Source: Pseudomonas sp. TTU2014-080ASC
GTDB taxonomy: Bacteria > Pseudomonadota > Gammaproteobacteria > Pseudomonadales > Pseudomonadaceae
DNA length: 64,000 nucleotides
Assembly (NCBI RefSeq): GCF_001446935.1
Contig: NZ_LKKK01000001.1
Span: 682,001-746,000, forward strand
Direction: 5' to 3'
The stretch's first letter is position 1. The number at the start of each line of letters is the position of its first letter. Position numbers and translations under genes: made by a program. Below are positions 27,781-36,390 of this stretch, piece by piece. The notes below the pieces were generated by a model. That model worked only from the letters and a program-made list of their open reading frames with translations. It had not been told where the DNA came from and did no database searches.

Positions 27781-29316
27781 ATGCGCATTCACGTCACCTT
27801 TATCGATCGCGTTGGCATCACCCAGGAGGTCCTGGCCCTGCTCGGTGGACGCAATCTCAACCTGGATGCGGTGGAAATGGTTCCACCCAACGTCTACATC
27901 GACGCCCCGACCCTGAGCTCTGAAGTGCTGGATGAACTGCGTGATGCGCTATTCAGCGTGCGCGGTGTTCAGGCTGTCACCATTGTCGACATCCTCCCCG
28001 GCCAGCGCCGCCACCTGCAGCTGGACGCTCTGCTCGCAGCCATGACCGATCCGGTGCTGGCAGTTGATAATCAGGGCCACATCCTCCTGGCCAACCCAGC
28101 ACTCATTGAATTGTGTGGCTGCCAGCCTGACGGGATGAGTATCGGCGAACTGTTTGCGGACGCCCCCTTACAGCAGGAGCTGCTAAGTCAGGATTTCCGC
28201 CTGCCAATGCGTGAAATCACAGTTAAAGGTCAGGCGCTGCTGCTAGATGCCCAGCCAATCACCGAAAGCATCGATATTGGCACCCGCCGCCTGACCGGCG
28301 GCCTACTCAGCCTATATGCCCCCAACCGGATTGGTGGACGACTGGCCGCATTGCACCACGACCACGTTGAGGGCTTCGATGCCCTACTGGGTGATTCACT
28401 CGCCATTCGCAATCTGAAAACCCGCGCTCAACGTATCGCCGCGCTGGACGCACCGTTGCTGATCCAGGGCGAAACCGGAACAGGTAAAGAACTGGTCGCC
28501 CGCGCCTGCCATGCCAACAGTTCGCGTAGTGCTGCACCGTTTCTGGCGCTTAACTGCGCAGCCTTGCCGGAAAATCTCGCCGAAAGCGAGCTGTTCGGCT
28601 ACGCCCCCGGCGCGTTTACCGGTGCTCAACGTGGCGGCAAGCCCGGCCTGCTGGAACTGGCTCACCAGGGCACTGTGTTTCTCGATGAAATCGGTGAGAT
28701 GTCCCCTTATTTGCAAGCCAAGCTGCTGCGTTTTCTCAGCGATGGCAGCTTCCGCCGGGTTGGCGGTGAGCGCGAAGTAAAGGTCAACGTGCGCATTCTC
28801 AGCGCCACCCACCGCGACTTGGAACAAATGGTCAGCGAGGGCACATTCCGCGAAGACCTGTTCTACCGCCTTAACGTACTCAAACTGGAAGTACCGCCAC
28901 TGCGCGAGCGCGGCCAGGACATCCTGCTGCTGGCCCGGCATTTTATGCAGCAAGCCTGCGCACAGATTCAGCGCTTACCCTGCCGACTGACGCCCGAAAC
29001 CTACCCGGCACTGCTAAGCAACCGCTGGCCAGGCAATGTGCGCCAGCTACAGAACGTTATCTTCCGTGCGGCTGCGATATGCGAAAGCAATTTGGTGCAG
29101 ATTGATGATCTTGACATTGCTGGCACCTCTGTAGCTGCCCAGCGAACCAGTGGTGAGATCAACAGTCTGGATGAAGCGGTATCTGAGTTCGAGCGTAACC
29201 TGCTGGAAAAGCTCTACCCAGATCACCCGTCCACACGGCAACTGGCCGCGCGCCTTAAAACGTCCCACAGCGCCATCGCCACACGCCTGCGCAAATACGG
29301 GATTCCCAAAACCTAA
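27781..29316 (+). CDS. phhR: Sigma-54-type regulator of aromatic amino acid metabolism (PhhR/TyrR)
   Basis: A 511-residue regulator started at the ATG at 27781, giving MRIHVTFIDRVGITQEVL as in TyrR/PhhR. An ACT domain (1-72) should bind aromatic amino acids; a PAS domain follows (about 78-190). The AAA+ domain (about 202-430) has Walker A GETGTGKE (230-237) and an intact GAFTGA loop (277-282) for sigma-54 contact, which E. coli TyrR lacks. A Fis-type helix-turn-helix ends the protein (TRQLAARLKTSHSAIATRL). In pseudomonads PhhR activates phenylalanine hydroxylase and tyrosine degradation genes. phhABC are not next to it here. No clear ribosome binding site precedes the ATG. Confidence 0.92.
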   Translation: MRIHVTFIDRVGITQEVLALLGGRNLNLDAVEMVPPNVYIDAPTLSSEVLDELRDALFSVRGVQAVTIVDILPGQRRHLQLDALLAAMTDPVLAVDNQGHILLANPALIELCGCQPDGMSIGELFADAPLQQELLSQDFRLPMREITVKGQALLLDAQPITESIDIGTRRLTGGLLSLYAPNRIGGRLAALHHDHVEGFDALLGDSLAIRNLKTRAQRIAALDAPLLIQGETGTGKELVARACHANSSRSAAPFLALNCAALPENLAESELFGYAPGAFTGAQRGGKPGLLELAHQGTVFLDEIGEMSPYLQAKLLRFLSDGSFRRVGGEREVKVNVRILSATHRDLEQMVSEGTFREDLFYRLNVLKLEVPPLRERGQDILLLARHFMQQACAQIQRLPCRLTPETYPALLSNRWPGNVRQLQNVIFRAAAICESNLVQIDDLDIAGTSVAAQRTSGEINSLDEAVSEFERNLLEKLYPDHPSTRQLAARLKTSHSAIATRLRKYGIPKT

Positions 29317-29362
29317 GCTTTGTTCGCGGCTAAAGCAGCCCCAACACAGAATAGTTTTGTAG

Positions 29363-29394
29363 GGTGGATAAGTCCGCATAGCGGATTATCCACC
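29363..29394. repeat. REP-like palindrome after phhR
   Basis: GGTGGATAA and TTATCCACC enclose CCGC and GCGG, making a long hairpin with one bulge. It starts 47 bases after phhR, between convergent genes. Similar GGGTGGATAA palindromes recur between genes in pseudomonads; a related one stands at 20995-21034. Confidence 0.6.
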
Positions 29395-29425
29395 AGCCCT
29401 TCAACACCGCTTAAAACCAGCAGAC

Positions 29426-30334
29426 TCAAGTAAACTTCTGCAAGTTCGCCATCATTTCCTTCATGGCTTCGATATTGTCTTTGGGGTGAGCGGCACCCTC
29501 AAAGTCGCAAATCTTGCTGAAGTTGGCCGCCACGTCTTCCGGGCTATAGCCTTCACGCGGGTCAAAGCCAACCCCCAGACTACGCTCCCAGCGCACCTTC
29601 CCCATCCAGCCGCCACCCACTTCATATAGGCCAGCGGTGTCCTCACACGCGCTGCTGGCCAGATACACAACCAGCGGGCTGACCAACTCAGGCTTAAGCT
29701 GCTCAAAAACCTGCGACGGAATCAGGCCCTCAGTCATGCGGGTACCGCCAGTTGGAGCAATAGCGTTAACCAGAATATTGTTCTTACGCCCTTCCAGTGC
29801 CAGCGTACGGGTCAGGCCGTACAGGCCAAGCTTGGCCATGCCGTAGTTGGACTGGCCGAAGTTGCCGTAAATGCCGGACGTTGAAGCGGTAAAAATCACC
29901 CGTCCATAGCCTTGCTCTCGCATGTGCGGCCAAGCGGCGCGGGTTACTTTGTAAGCCCCTTCGACATGCACCTTGTAAACCAAGTCCCAGTCAGAGTCTT
30001 CCATCTTGTGGAAGGTCTTGTCGCGCAGAATCCCGGCGTTGTTCACCACTACGTCGATGCGACCGAAGTGATCCAGTGCGCACTGAACAATTTTTTCGCC
30101 ATCCGTCACCGAGTCGTGATTTGCCACGGCCGTACCGCCAGCTACGCGAATCTCCTCAACCACCTTGTCAGCGGCTGAAGCGTTGGCACCTTCACCATGA
30201 GTGCTGCCACCCAGGTCGTTGACCACCACCTTGGCACCGTGCTTTGCGAACAGCAGCGCATGAGCACGCCCCAAGCCGCCACCCGCGCCGGTGACGATGA
30301 CAACCTGATCCTTAAAACCAATAGCATCACTCAT
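29426..30334 (-). CDS. Short-chain dehydrogenase of the MFE-2 (3-hydroxyacyl-CoA dehydrogenase) type
   Basis: A 302-residue SDR. TGAGGGLGRAHAL (about 17-29) is the cofactor loop, NNAG follows, and the catalytic Ser-Tyr-Lys lies in TASTSGIYGNFGQSNYGMAK. The C-terminal 80 residues (EVGGGWMGKVRWERSLG, YSPEDVAANFSKICDF) match the dehydrogenase domain of peroxisomal multifunctional enzyme type 2, which oxidises (R)-3-hydroxyacyl-CoA. A bacterial stand-alone version suggests lipid or sterol metabolism. The ATG at 30334 has GAGGA eight bases upstream. It follows the aldolase-hydrolase-DUF1569 operon on the same strand after 115 bases, so a link is possible but not shown. Confidence 0.87.
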   Translation of the reverse strand: MSDAIGFKDQVVIVTGAGGGLGRAHALLFAKHGAKVVVNDLGGSTHGEGANASAADKVVEEIRVAGGTAVANHDSVTDGEKIVQCALDHFGRIDVVVNNAGILRDKTFHKMEDSDWDLVYKVHVEGAYKVTRAAWPHMREQGYGRVIFTASTSGIYGNFGQSNYGMAKLGLYGLTRTLALEGRKNNILVNAIAPTGGTRMTEGLIPSQVFEQLKPELVSPLVVYLASSACEDTAGLYEVGGGWMGKVRWERSLGVGFDPREGYSPEDVAANFSKICDFEGAAHPKDNIEAMKEMMANLQKFT

Positions 30335-30449
30335 ACACAAATCCTCTTGAACATGATCAATCCCTGAAAGTGTCCAGCAAGCAATTTTCAGTCACAACTA
30401 ATACGAACCGAAATGAATAGTACGCAATAAGGCAGCGGGATATTACCCA

Positions 30450-30980
30450 TCAGGAGACCCGCAGCAAGCTCATGTGGTTATACAAATGCATCACATGGGC
30501 AAGGGCATATTCGGCGTGGCTCAGCTCACCATAAGCAAAGTGTGGTTTGAGTTCGCCCTGGTAGGCGGCAAAGTCGGCAAAGGCTTGTTGTAAACGCTTC
30601 AGAGCCTGAGCCTCAGTACTCGGCGAGTCCAAGGCCGCAGCCCCTGGAATCACCTCGTTCAATGGATGGCGCATGGCACCGCGCGCGGAAAACACATCAA
30701 ACGCCAGCGGTCCAATGCTTTTACGGAACCACTCAGGTTTCAGCTGTGGATACCCGCTGATGGAATATTCGATGCTTTGCGCACAATGGTTGAACACCTC
30801 CATCGGGCTCCAGCCTGTGAGGCTTACCAGATTCTTACCTTCCAATCCCTTTATTAATTCCTGGGCGCCATCCAAGCTCAGAGCGGCCGGGCGCGGTCCG
30901 CTTGGTAATGCCCAATATCCGGTAGCGACTACCGCCGCGCCAGTCAACGCACTCCACTTCAACAGTTGTCGCCTGTTCAT
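30450..30980 (-). CDS. DUF1569 protein with Tat-like signal
   Basis: A 176-residue protein. It opens with MNRRQLLKW and a hydrophobic stretch, which looks like a twin-arginine or ordinary signal peptide. The rest contains GWSPMEVFNHCAQSIEYSISG and YGELSHAEYALAHVMHLYNH, the helical DinB-like pattern with spaced His residues seen in DUF1569. Such folds often bind a metal, but function is unknown. Its ATG overlaps the stop of the MEST-like hydrolase gene by four bases, so the two are translationally coupled. Confidence 0.8.
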   Translation of the reverse strand: MNRRQLLKWSALTGAAVVATGYWALPSGPRPAALSLDGAQELIKGLEGKNLVSLTGWSPMEVFNHCAQSIEYSISGYPQLKPEWFRKSIGPLAFDVFSARGAMRHPLNEVIPGAAALDSPSTEAQALKRLQQAFADFAAYQGELKPHFAYGELSHAEYALAHVMHLYNHMSLLRVS

Positions 30981-31867
30981 ACCTGCTCCAGTTGTTGTCG
31001 GAATTGCAGATAGTGCTCCAGTACCTGCTCAGGCGCTTCTACCTGCGGGTAGTGGCCAATGTCCTGCAGCAAAACGGTGTCTGCATTGGGAATCAGCTCA
31101 ATGTAGCGCGCGACCATATGCTCCCCTGAAATCGGGTCTACAGCGCCATCGATCACCCGCATAGGCACATCGGTCTTTTGCATAGCACTGACCCAACGAT
31201 TGCGTCGCAAACGTCGTTCCGGGATGTAGTGAATCAGGCGATACATCACCCCAGCACCATCGTTGCCTGCAACCAGACTCCAGAAGTCATCCAGCTCAGC
31301 CTCGCTCGGCTGCGTGTTCGGGCCAAATACAGCAGCGAAGTTACTGGCCATTTTCTCCCGGTTGAACAGTCGGCTGAACACCACACCCAAGGGACTCAAC
31401 AACAGTTTCTGCGCCAATACCGGGTAATGCGTTTCGGGAAACAAGCCACCATTGAGAAAAACACAGCTGGCAAGATTGAAGCGCTCTTCCTCATGCCGCG
31501 CCAGCAGCTCTTGGGCCACGCTGTCACCATAATCATGAGCCAGCACGTGCACAGGCCCTTTAATGTGCAAATGGGCCAACAGTGCCTGCTGAATATCGGC
31601 CTGCTCCATCAAGCTATATCTGTAAGGACGCGGTTTGTCTGAATCACCAAAACCGAGCATGTCACAGGCAATCACCCGATAGCGGGCCGCCAACGGCGCC
31701 CAGAGGTAATGCCAGTCCCAGCTGGCCGTCGGGAAGCCATGGATCAACAGGAGCGGCTCGGCGCTCTCAGCACCGGCTGCCCAATAGCGGATAACGTGCT
31801 TGCCGAAGGTGAAACTCAGCCCCTGACTGCGCCAGTCCTTCAGAGCGATTCCGGGCAACGCCGTCAT
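30977..31867 (-). CDS. Alpha/beta hydrolase of the MEST (PEG1) type
   Basis: A 296-residue hydrolase. LLLIHGFPTASWDW (39-52) gives the HGFP oxyanion motif. The nucleophile elbow is AHDYGDSVAQELL with Asp112 in place of Ser, as in epoxide hydrolases and dehalogenases. LGFGDSDKPRPYRYS, NGGLFPETHYP, FGPNTQPSEAEL and GHYPQVEAPE closely match vertebrate MEST as I recall it, over nearly the whole length. The acid is in GAVDPISG and the base His in IGHYPQ. MEST has no firmly known substrate. Both ends overlap neighbours by ATGA: aldolase gene upstream, DUF1569 gene downstream. Confidence 0.85.
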   Translation of the reverse strand: MTALPGIALKDWRSQGLSFTFGKHVIRYWAAGAESAEPLLLIHGFPTASWDWHYLWAPLAARYRVIACDMLGFGDSDKPRPYRYSLMEQADIQQALLAHLHIKGPVHVLAHDYGDSVAQELLARHEEERFNLASCVFLNGGLFPETHYPVLAQKLLLSPLGVVFSRLFNREKMASNFAAVFGPNTQPSEAELDDFWSLVAGNDGAGVMYRLIHYIPERRLRRNRWVSAMQKTDVPMRVIDGAVDPISGEHMVARYIELIPNADTVLLQDIGHYPQVEAPEQVLEHYLQFRQQLEQV

Positions 31868-32646
31868 GCTTCATACCCTGGCATCTGTTGATCGAGTTTG
31901 CGCAGCAAAGCAGGCCACGGCAGTGCCCCGCCAAGCCCTTGAGGGCTCTTCATGACGCCTGCAATCATGGCCCTGGCTCCATCAAGAATCTGCTGTGGGA
32001 TATGGATCAATTCACTACCGCCACTTTGCGCCATGACCTGAATCTCACAGGCCCTTTGCAATACAAACATGCCCAGAAAAGCATCTGCGATGGTAGGAAA
32101 TGCCGTCAGCAGCCCGTGATTAGGCAGAATCATGAAATTCTTATCTCCCAAATCCACCTGCAGCCGTGCCTTTTCTTCATGGTGAAGCGCCACCCCTTCG
32201 TAGCCGTGATAAGCCAGGCTCGACAGCACAAACAGGGATTGTTGGGACAATGGCAACAAGCCCTGCTTCTGAGCGGAGACAGCAATGCCGGCCGGCGTAT
32301 GGATATGCAAGACACAGCCCACATCTGCCCGCACCTCATGCACAGCGCTGTGGATGGTGTAGCCAGCGGGATTAATGTCGTACGGGCTGGACATCAGCTT
32401 TTTGCCAGCCAGATCCACTTTAACAAGGCTGGAAGCAGTAATTTCGTGGAACATCAAACCGTACGGATTGATCAGGAACTCTTCCGTTCCCGGCACTTTC
32501 GCCGAAATATGCGTGAAGATCAGATCATCCCAGCCGTACATAGCTATCAGCCGGTAGCAGGCAGCCAGATCTACGCGAGTCTGCCATTCAGCTGCGCTTA
32601 CCTGGTCTTTAACACTTTCAACAGACGGGGTTTGAGATACAGACAT
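31864..32646 (-). CDS. Class II aldolase/adducin-family protein
   Basis: A 260-residue protein. The fold is that of fuculose-1-phosphate aldolases and adducin heads: LAACYRLIAMYGWDDLIFTH near the start, LHIHTPAGIAV supplying two zinc His residues, and LPNHGLLTAF supplying a third. The acidic catalytic residue of true aldolases is not obvious, so it may be a decarboxylase, dehydratase-like or non-catalytic member. GAGG lies eight bases before the ATG at 32646. It is the first gene of the trio with the MEST-like hydrolase and DUF1569 protein. Confidence 0.85.
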   Translation of the reverse strand: MSVSQTPSVESVKDQVSAAEWQTRVDLAACYRLIAMYGWDDLIFTHISAKVPGTEEFLINPYGLMFHEITASSLVKVDLAGKKLMSSPYDINPAGYTIHSAVHEVRADVGCVLHIHTPAGIAVSAQKQGLLPLSQQSLFVLSSLAYHGYEGVALHHEEKARLQVDLGDKNFMILPNHGLLTAFPTIADAFLGMFVLQRACEIQVMAQSGGSELIHIPQQILDGARAMIAGVMKSPQGLGGALPWPALLRKLDQQMPGYEA

Positions 32647-32755
32647 AACGCTTACCTCAGCTTTCGTTTTTATTAGTGCCAAGGAGTCTAACCAGAGAGC
32701 GCAGCGTCGTTAGTTGCTCTGGCGGCCAGCAGAATGACCTTACGGGTCAGATCGA

Positions 32756-32777
32756 ATGCAAGCCCACTGGCTTGCAT
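32756..32777. terminator. Hairpin after the flavodoxin gene
   Basis: ATGCAAGCC and GGCTTGCAT form a nine-base stem with a four-base loop about 30 bases beyond the flavodoxin stop. There is no T run; a second inverted repeat (TGACC/GGGTCA) lies just left of it. Possible weak terminator. Confidence 0.4.
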
Positions 32778-32806
32778 CCATTCAGCCCCATAGTTGAGTG
32801 CAGCGA

Positions 32807-33259
32807 TTATGCACGCAGGGCGCTTATCAGCTCACCCAACCAAGGCTCGGCATCCACCTCTGGTGTAACCGTTTCGCTGGCATCCAGACGCAACATGGGC
32901 AGCACCTCTCGCAGACCCAGTTCAGCAAAAAGCTCACGCACTTGCTCACCACCACCGCAGTAGGTATCACCATAGCTGGAGTCACCCAGGGCAATCACCG
33001 CCCCCGGTAAACCTCCCCACGCCGGAAACTGATCACGGATCGAATAGAACAAAGGCTGCAGGTTATCCGGCAAATCCCCCATCCCCGTAGTGGACGTCAC
33101 CGCCAGCAGCGCGTCAGGCGCAAAAGCCTGGATATCCGCCAACGTGGCACGAGGGTCGTAACGCACCTCAAATCCGGCCTCCTCCAACAAACGCGCGGCA
33201 TGACGAGCCACTTCCTCGGCAGAGCCGTAAACAGAACCGGAAAACAGTGCAACTTTCAT
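32807..33259 (-). CDS. Flavodoxin (MioC-like)
   Basis: A 150-residue single-domain flavodoxin. VALFSGSVYGSAEEVA near the N-terminus forms the FMN phosphate loop; STTGMGDLPDN and LGDSSYGDTYCGGG are the two isoalloxazine loops. It resembles MioC and the N-terminal domain of sulfite reductase flavoprotein more than long-chain flavodoxins. Electron partner unknown. The ATG at 33259 follows GGAG by about seven bases. It is divergent from the next gene. I recall that a flavodoxin precedes the folM-folE-folX group in other pseudomonads too. Confidence 0.88.
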   Translation of the reverse strand: MKVALFSGSVYGSAEEVARHAARLLEEAGFEVRYDPRATLADIQAFAPDALLAVTSTTGMGDLPDNLQPLFYSIRDQFPAWGGLPGAVIALGDSSYGDTYCGGGEQVRELFAELGLREVLPMLRLDASETVTPEVDAEPWLGELISALRA

Positions 33260-33512
33260 CAATTTCTCCGAAGAAAAGGAAATTCCCTACAGACAAACAT
33301 TATGTAGGACAGCCCTAATAAGAGTCTCGCTCAAAACAGACGAACACATCTAAACGCGAAACGTCTAAAACGCGACTTTCAGCCATATCGACCAAATAGC
33401 CATCACATGTAAGCAATTAGCCGAAATTACATACAAATTGGCGACGAATGGCCACAACAAAGTTTTGATCGAACTGTCTTATCGTATGACTTTAACGCTA
33501 TCGGACTAAGGA

Positions 33513-34118
33513 ATGTCTTCTCAGCAACCAGTTTTGACCAAAGCAGAATTGGCTTTTATTCGCCAACTGAACGAATCTACCGAGTTGAACAAGGCAGCTC
33601 CACAGCGCCTGCAACTTGTGGAAATTGGCGAACAGCTGACTGAACTTTTTGCCCGCTATGCGGCTGCAGAAACATTGACCCTGCATGCTCATCTTGCCAA
33701 TCAGCATCTGACCTTCGACCTGCATATCCAACAGGACGACGACAGTGCGCCTAGCCTGCAACTCAGCGCCCCACAGATTTATGACAACAGCGACATCCAG
33801 CGCCCCTGGCGGACCAAGCTGGAGACGCCTCTGCCATTGCGCAAAAGGAATCTCGCCACCACCGGCTTGCTCATTCACCAGTTGTCTATGAACAGCGCAC
33901 TGGTTGAGTGCCGCGCCAAACAGGCTCCTAAGCGCTTCCAGCTGTATCTCCAAGTCGACGGTCATCCGCTGATAGCAGTCGGTGGTGAACTGGTACGTGA
34001 AACCGATCAGGGTTTGTTAGCCTACTGGTTACACGCCTGCGACCCGGCCAGTGACGAACACCTGCGCCAGTTCATCTTCGAACAACATCTACTTGATAAG
34101 AACGCAGGTCGCGATTAA
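33513..34118 (+). CDS. Conserved pseudomonad protein of unknown function (201 aa)
   Basis: I do not recognise a named domain. The protein is cytoplasmic by composition, with no signal or membrane segment. A helical N-terminal half (1-60) is followed by a beta-rich part with LPLRKRNLATTGLLIHQL and ALVECRAKQAPKRFQLYLQV. It might be a divergent PilZ-like barrel, but the RxxxR and D/NxSxxG residues are not present in a convincing form. Start ATG has AAGGAA six bases upstream. Position between a flavodoxin and folM seems to be conserved in pseudomonads, so a role tied to this locus is possible. Confidence 0.8.
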   Translation: MSSQQPVLTKAELAFIRQLNESTELNKAAPQRLQLVEIGEQLTELFARYAAAETLTLHAHLANQHLTFDLHIQQDDDSAPSLQLSAPQIYDNSDIQRPWRTKLETPLPLRKRNLATTGLLIHQLSMNSALVECRAKQAPKRFQLYLQVDGHPLIAVGGELVRETDQGLLAYWLHACDPASDEHLRQFIFEQHLLDKNAGRD

Positions 34119-34277
34119 CTCTCGCGACTCTGCCGCTTTCACCTCATTGCGCCTGCTCACTGACTTCATCCGCCTCCAGACAACTCGGACCCACCTCTCC
34201 CTCGACCCAGCTGGTATACACTTCACCGGGTTTGCAGCCTGAATACGGCCGACACCCCCTAGTTGCCAGAGTTGAGC

Positions 34278-34988
34278 ATGAGTTACAGCCAAGCCCCCAT
34301 TCTGATTACCGGCACCAGCCAGCGTATTGGCCTGCACTGCGCAGAGCGCCTGATGGATGATGGTTTCAGCCTGATTGTTACGTACCGCACCGAGCGTGAC
34401 AGCATTGAGCGGCTAAGGCAGCGTGGCGTGACAGCTCTCAAGGCAGACTTCTCCACCGAAGCTGGCATACTCGCCCTGATTGAGCAGCTGAAAAGCCAGA
34501 CCGACAGCCTGCGCGCCATCGTGCATAACGCATCGGACTGGATGAGCGAATCCGCAGGCGAAGAAGGCAAAGCTTTCACACAACTCTTCAACGTACACAT
34601 GCTCGCGCCGTACCTGATCAACCTGCATTGCCGGCCGCTACTTGAGCGTTCAAGCCAAGCTGACATTGTCCATATCAGCGATGATGTGGTGCGCAAGGGT
34701 AGCGCCAATCGGCCAGCCTATTGCGCCACCAAAGCCGGGCTGGACAGCCTGACCCTGTCATTTGCAGCTCGCTATGCGCCGCATATCAAGGTTAATGGCA
34801 TTGCCCCGGCACTGATCATGTTCAACGCTGACGACGATGATGCATATCGCGAGAAAGCCCTGAGCAAATCGGTCATGGGCATTGAGCCCGGCCCTCAGGT
34901 GATCTATCAGAGCCTGCGCTACCTGCTGGACAACCCGTATGTCACCGGCACTACTTTGACCGTAAACGGCGGCCGCCACCTCAAGTAG
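34278..34988 (+). CDS. folM: Dihydromonapterin reductase FolM
   Basis: A 236-residue short-chain reductase. ILITGTSQRIGLHCAERL is the pteridine-reductase cofactor loop (the TGxxxRIG pattern with Arg binds NADPH phosphate). The catalytic Tyr-Lys lies in RPAYCATKAGLDSL, and TLTVNGGRHLK ends the protein. FolM reduces dihydromonapterin to tetrahydromonapterin and can also reduce dihydrofolate. Start at 34278 was chosen for length and alignment; the ribosome binding site is weak. It stands 21 bases before folE with folX following, so all three steps of tetrahydromonapterin synthesis are together. Confidence 0.92.
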   Translation: MSYSQAPILITGTSQRIGLHCAERLMDDGFSLIVTYRTERDSIERLRQRGVTALKADFSTEAGILALIEQLKSQTDSLRAIVHNASDWMSESAGEEGKAFTQLFNVHMLAPYLINLHCRPLLERSSQADIVHISDDVVRKGSANRPAYCATKAGLDSLTLSFAARYAPHIKVNGIAPALIMFNADDDDAYREKALSKSVMGIEPGPQVIYQSLRYLLDNPYVTGTTLTVNGGRHLK

Positions 34989-35009
34989 GCGGCCACGAGG
35001 ATATTTTTG

Positions 35010-35570
35010 ATGAGTTCACAACTGACTGACCATTACCGCGAGATTCTCCTAGGTGTCGGGGAGGATCCACAGCGTGAAGGCCTGCTGGATACGCCTAAAC
35101 GCGCAGCAAAAGCCATGCAGTTCTTGTGCAATGGCTACAGCAAGAGCTTGGATGAAGTGGTTAACGGCGCACTGTTCGAATCTGACAACGACGAGATGGT
35201 CATCGTCCGCGATATCGAGCTCTACTCCCTCTGCGAACACCACATGCTGCCCTTTATCGGCAAAGCTCACGTGGCCTACATTCCAACCGGCAAAGTATTG
35301 GGTCTGTCGAAGGTCGCCCGCATCGTTGATATGTTTGCCCGTCGCTTGCAGATTCAGGAAAACCTGACCAAGCAGATCGCCGACGCTATCCAGCAAGTTA
35401 CGCAAGCCGCAGGTGTGGCAGTGGTAGTTGAGGCCAAGCACATGTGCATGATGATGCGCGGTGTGGAAAAACAGAATTCGGTAATGACCTCTTCAGTGAT
35501 GCTGGGTGCCTTCCGTGACTCCAGCAACACCCGCCATGAATTTCTGCAACTGATAGGACGGAGCAAGTAA
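35010..35570 (+). CDS. folE: GTP cyclohydrolase I
   Basis: A 186-residue GTP cyclohydrolase [25 protein letters not shown] with zinc ligands Cys75 and His78, and [11 protein letters not shown] with Cys146 are the family signatures. It makes dihydroneopterin triphosphate from GTP. GAGG stands nine bases before the ATG at 35010. The stop codon overlaps the folX start (TAATG). Placed between folM and folX, it probably feeds the monapterin branch and may be a second copy besides a folate-dedicated enzyme; pseudomonads often have two. Confidence 0.95.
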   Translation: MSSQLTDHYREILLGVGEDPQREGLLDTPKRAAKAMQFLCNGYSKSLDEVVNGALFESDNDEMVIVRDIELYSLCEHHMLPFIGKAHVAYIPTGKVLGLSKVARIVDMFARRLQIQENLTKQIADAIQQVTQAAGVAVVVEAKHMCMMMRGVEKQNSVMTSSVMLGAFRDSSNTRHEFLQLIGRSK

Positions 35571-35941
35571 TGCCGCGACTGGAACCCGGTATGGCACGTA
35601 TCCGCGTCAAGGATCTGTGCCTGCGCACCTACATCGGTATCAAGGAAGAAGAGATCAACAACAAGCAGGACGTGCTGATCAATCTGACCATTCTCTACCC
35701 GGCGACCGATGCCGTGCGTGATAACGATATTGACCATGCCCTGAATTACCGCACCATCACCAAGGCCATCATTCAGCATGTCGAAGGCAACCGCTTCGCC
35801 CTGCTGGAAAGACTGACACAGGAGATTCTGGATCTGGTCATGGCCAACCCGAGCGTGCGCTATGCCGAAGTCGAGGTGGACAAACCCCACGCCCTGCGTT
35901 TCGCTGAGTCGGTGTCCATCACCCTCGCTGCTCATCGCTAA
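35570..35941 (+). CDS. folX: Dihydroneopterin triphosphate 2'-epimerase
   Basis: A 123-residue protein of the FolB/FolX fold. [16 protein letters not shown] at the start and [21 protein letters not shown] in two blocks give the pterin-binding Tyr and Glu positions. FolX converts dihydroneopterin triphosphate to the monapterin epimer. FolX rather than FolB is favoured by the folM-folE context and by [13 protein letters not shown]. Its ATG overlaps the folE stop codon. A 155-base gap precedes the DUF1244 gene. Confidence 0.9.
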   Translation: MPRLEPGMARIRVKDLCLRTYIGIKEEEINNKQDVLINLTILYPATDAVRDNDIDHALNYRTITKAIIQHVEGNRFALLERLTQEILDLVMANPSVRYAEVEVDKPHALRFAESVSITLAAHR

Positions 35942-36096
35942 CCCCGCCCGCCGCGGCCGTCCAACGACGGCCGTGTCTGCCTGTTTAGAGCGCGTCATCT
36001 GCAAGACACGTACACCGAGCCAGAGCCGTTGCAGCCATGCAGGCAAGCTCCTATCATCGCCGCCAATACTCCCAGCCAGCCAAAGAGAGCATCAAC

Positions 36097-36390
36097 ATGA
36101 CCGAGCAAGAACGCCTCGAACTTGAAGCCGCCGCCTTTCGCAGCCTGGTTCAACACCTGCGCTCGCGCACCGATGTACAAAACATTGATCTTATGAACCT
36201 GGCAGGCTTCTGTCGCAACTGTCTGTCCAAATGGTTTAAGAGCGCTGCCGACGATCTGGGTGTCAGCCTGACGGCGGATGAAGCCCGCGAAGAAATCTAC
36301 GGCATGCCCTATGCCGACTGGAAAACCAAGTACCAACGAGAGGCCACCGCAGAGCAGCAAGCGGCCTTCGACAAAGGAAAAAAACCATGA
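36097..36390 (+). CDS. DUF1244 protein
   Basis: A 97-residue cytoplasmic protein. NIDLMNLAGFCRNCLSKWF with the CRNC pair, then EIYGMPYADWKTKYQ, are the DUF1244 signature. The two cysteines could bind metal or a cofactor. AAGAGAG lies shortly before the ATG at 36097. It overlaps the HopJ-family gene by four bases (ATGA), so they are coupled. A role in pterin metabolism is only suggested by neighbourhood. Confidence 0.88.
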   Translation: MTEQERLELEAAAFRSLVQHLRSRTDVQNIDLMNLAGFCRNCLSKWFKSAADDLGVSLTADEAREEIYGMPYADWKTKYQREATAEQQAAFDKGKKP

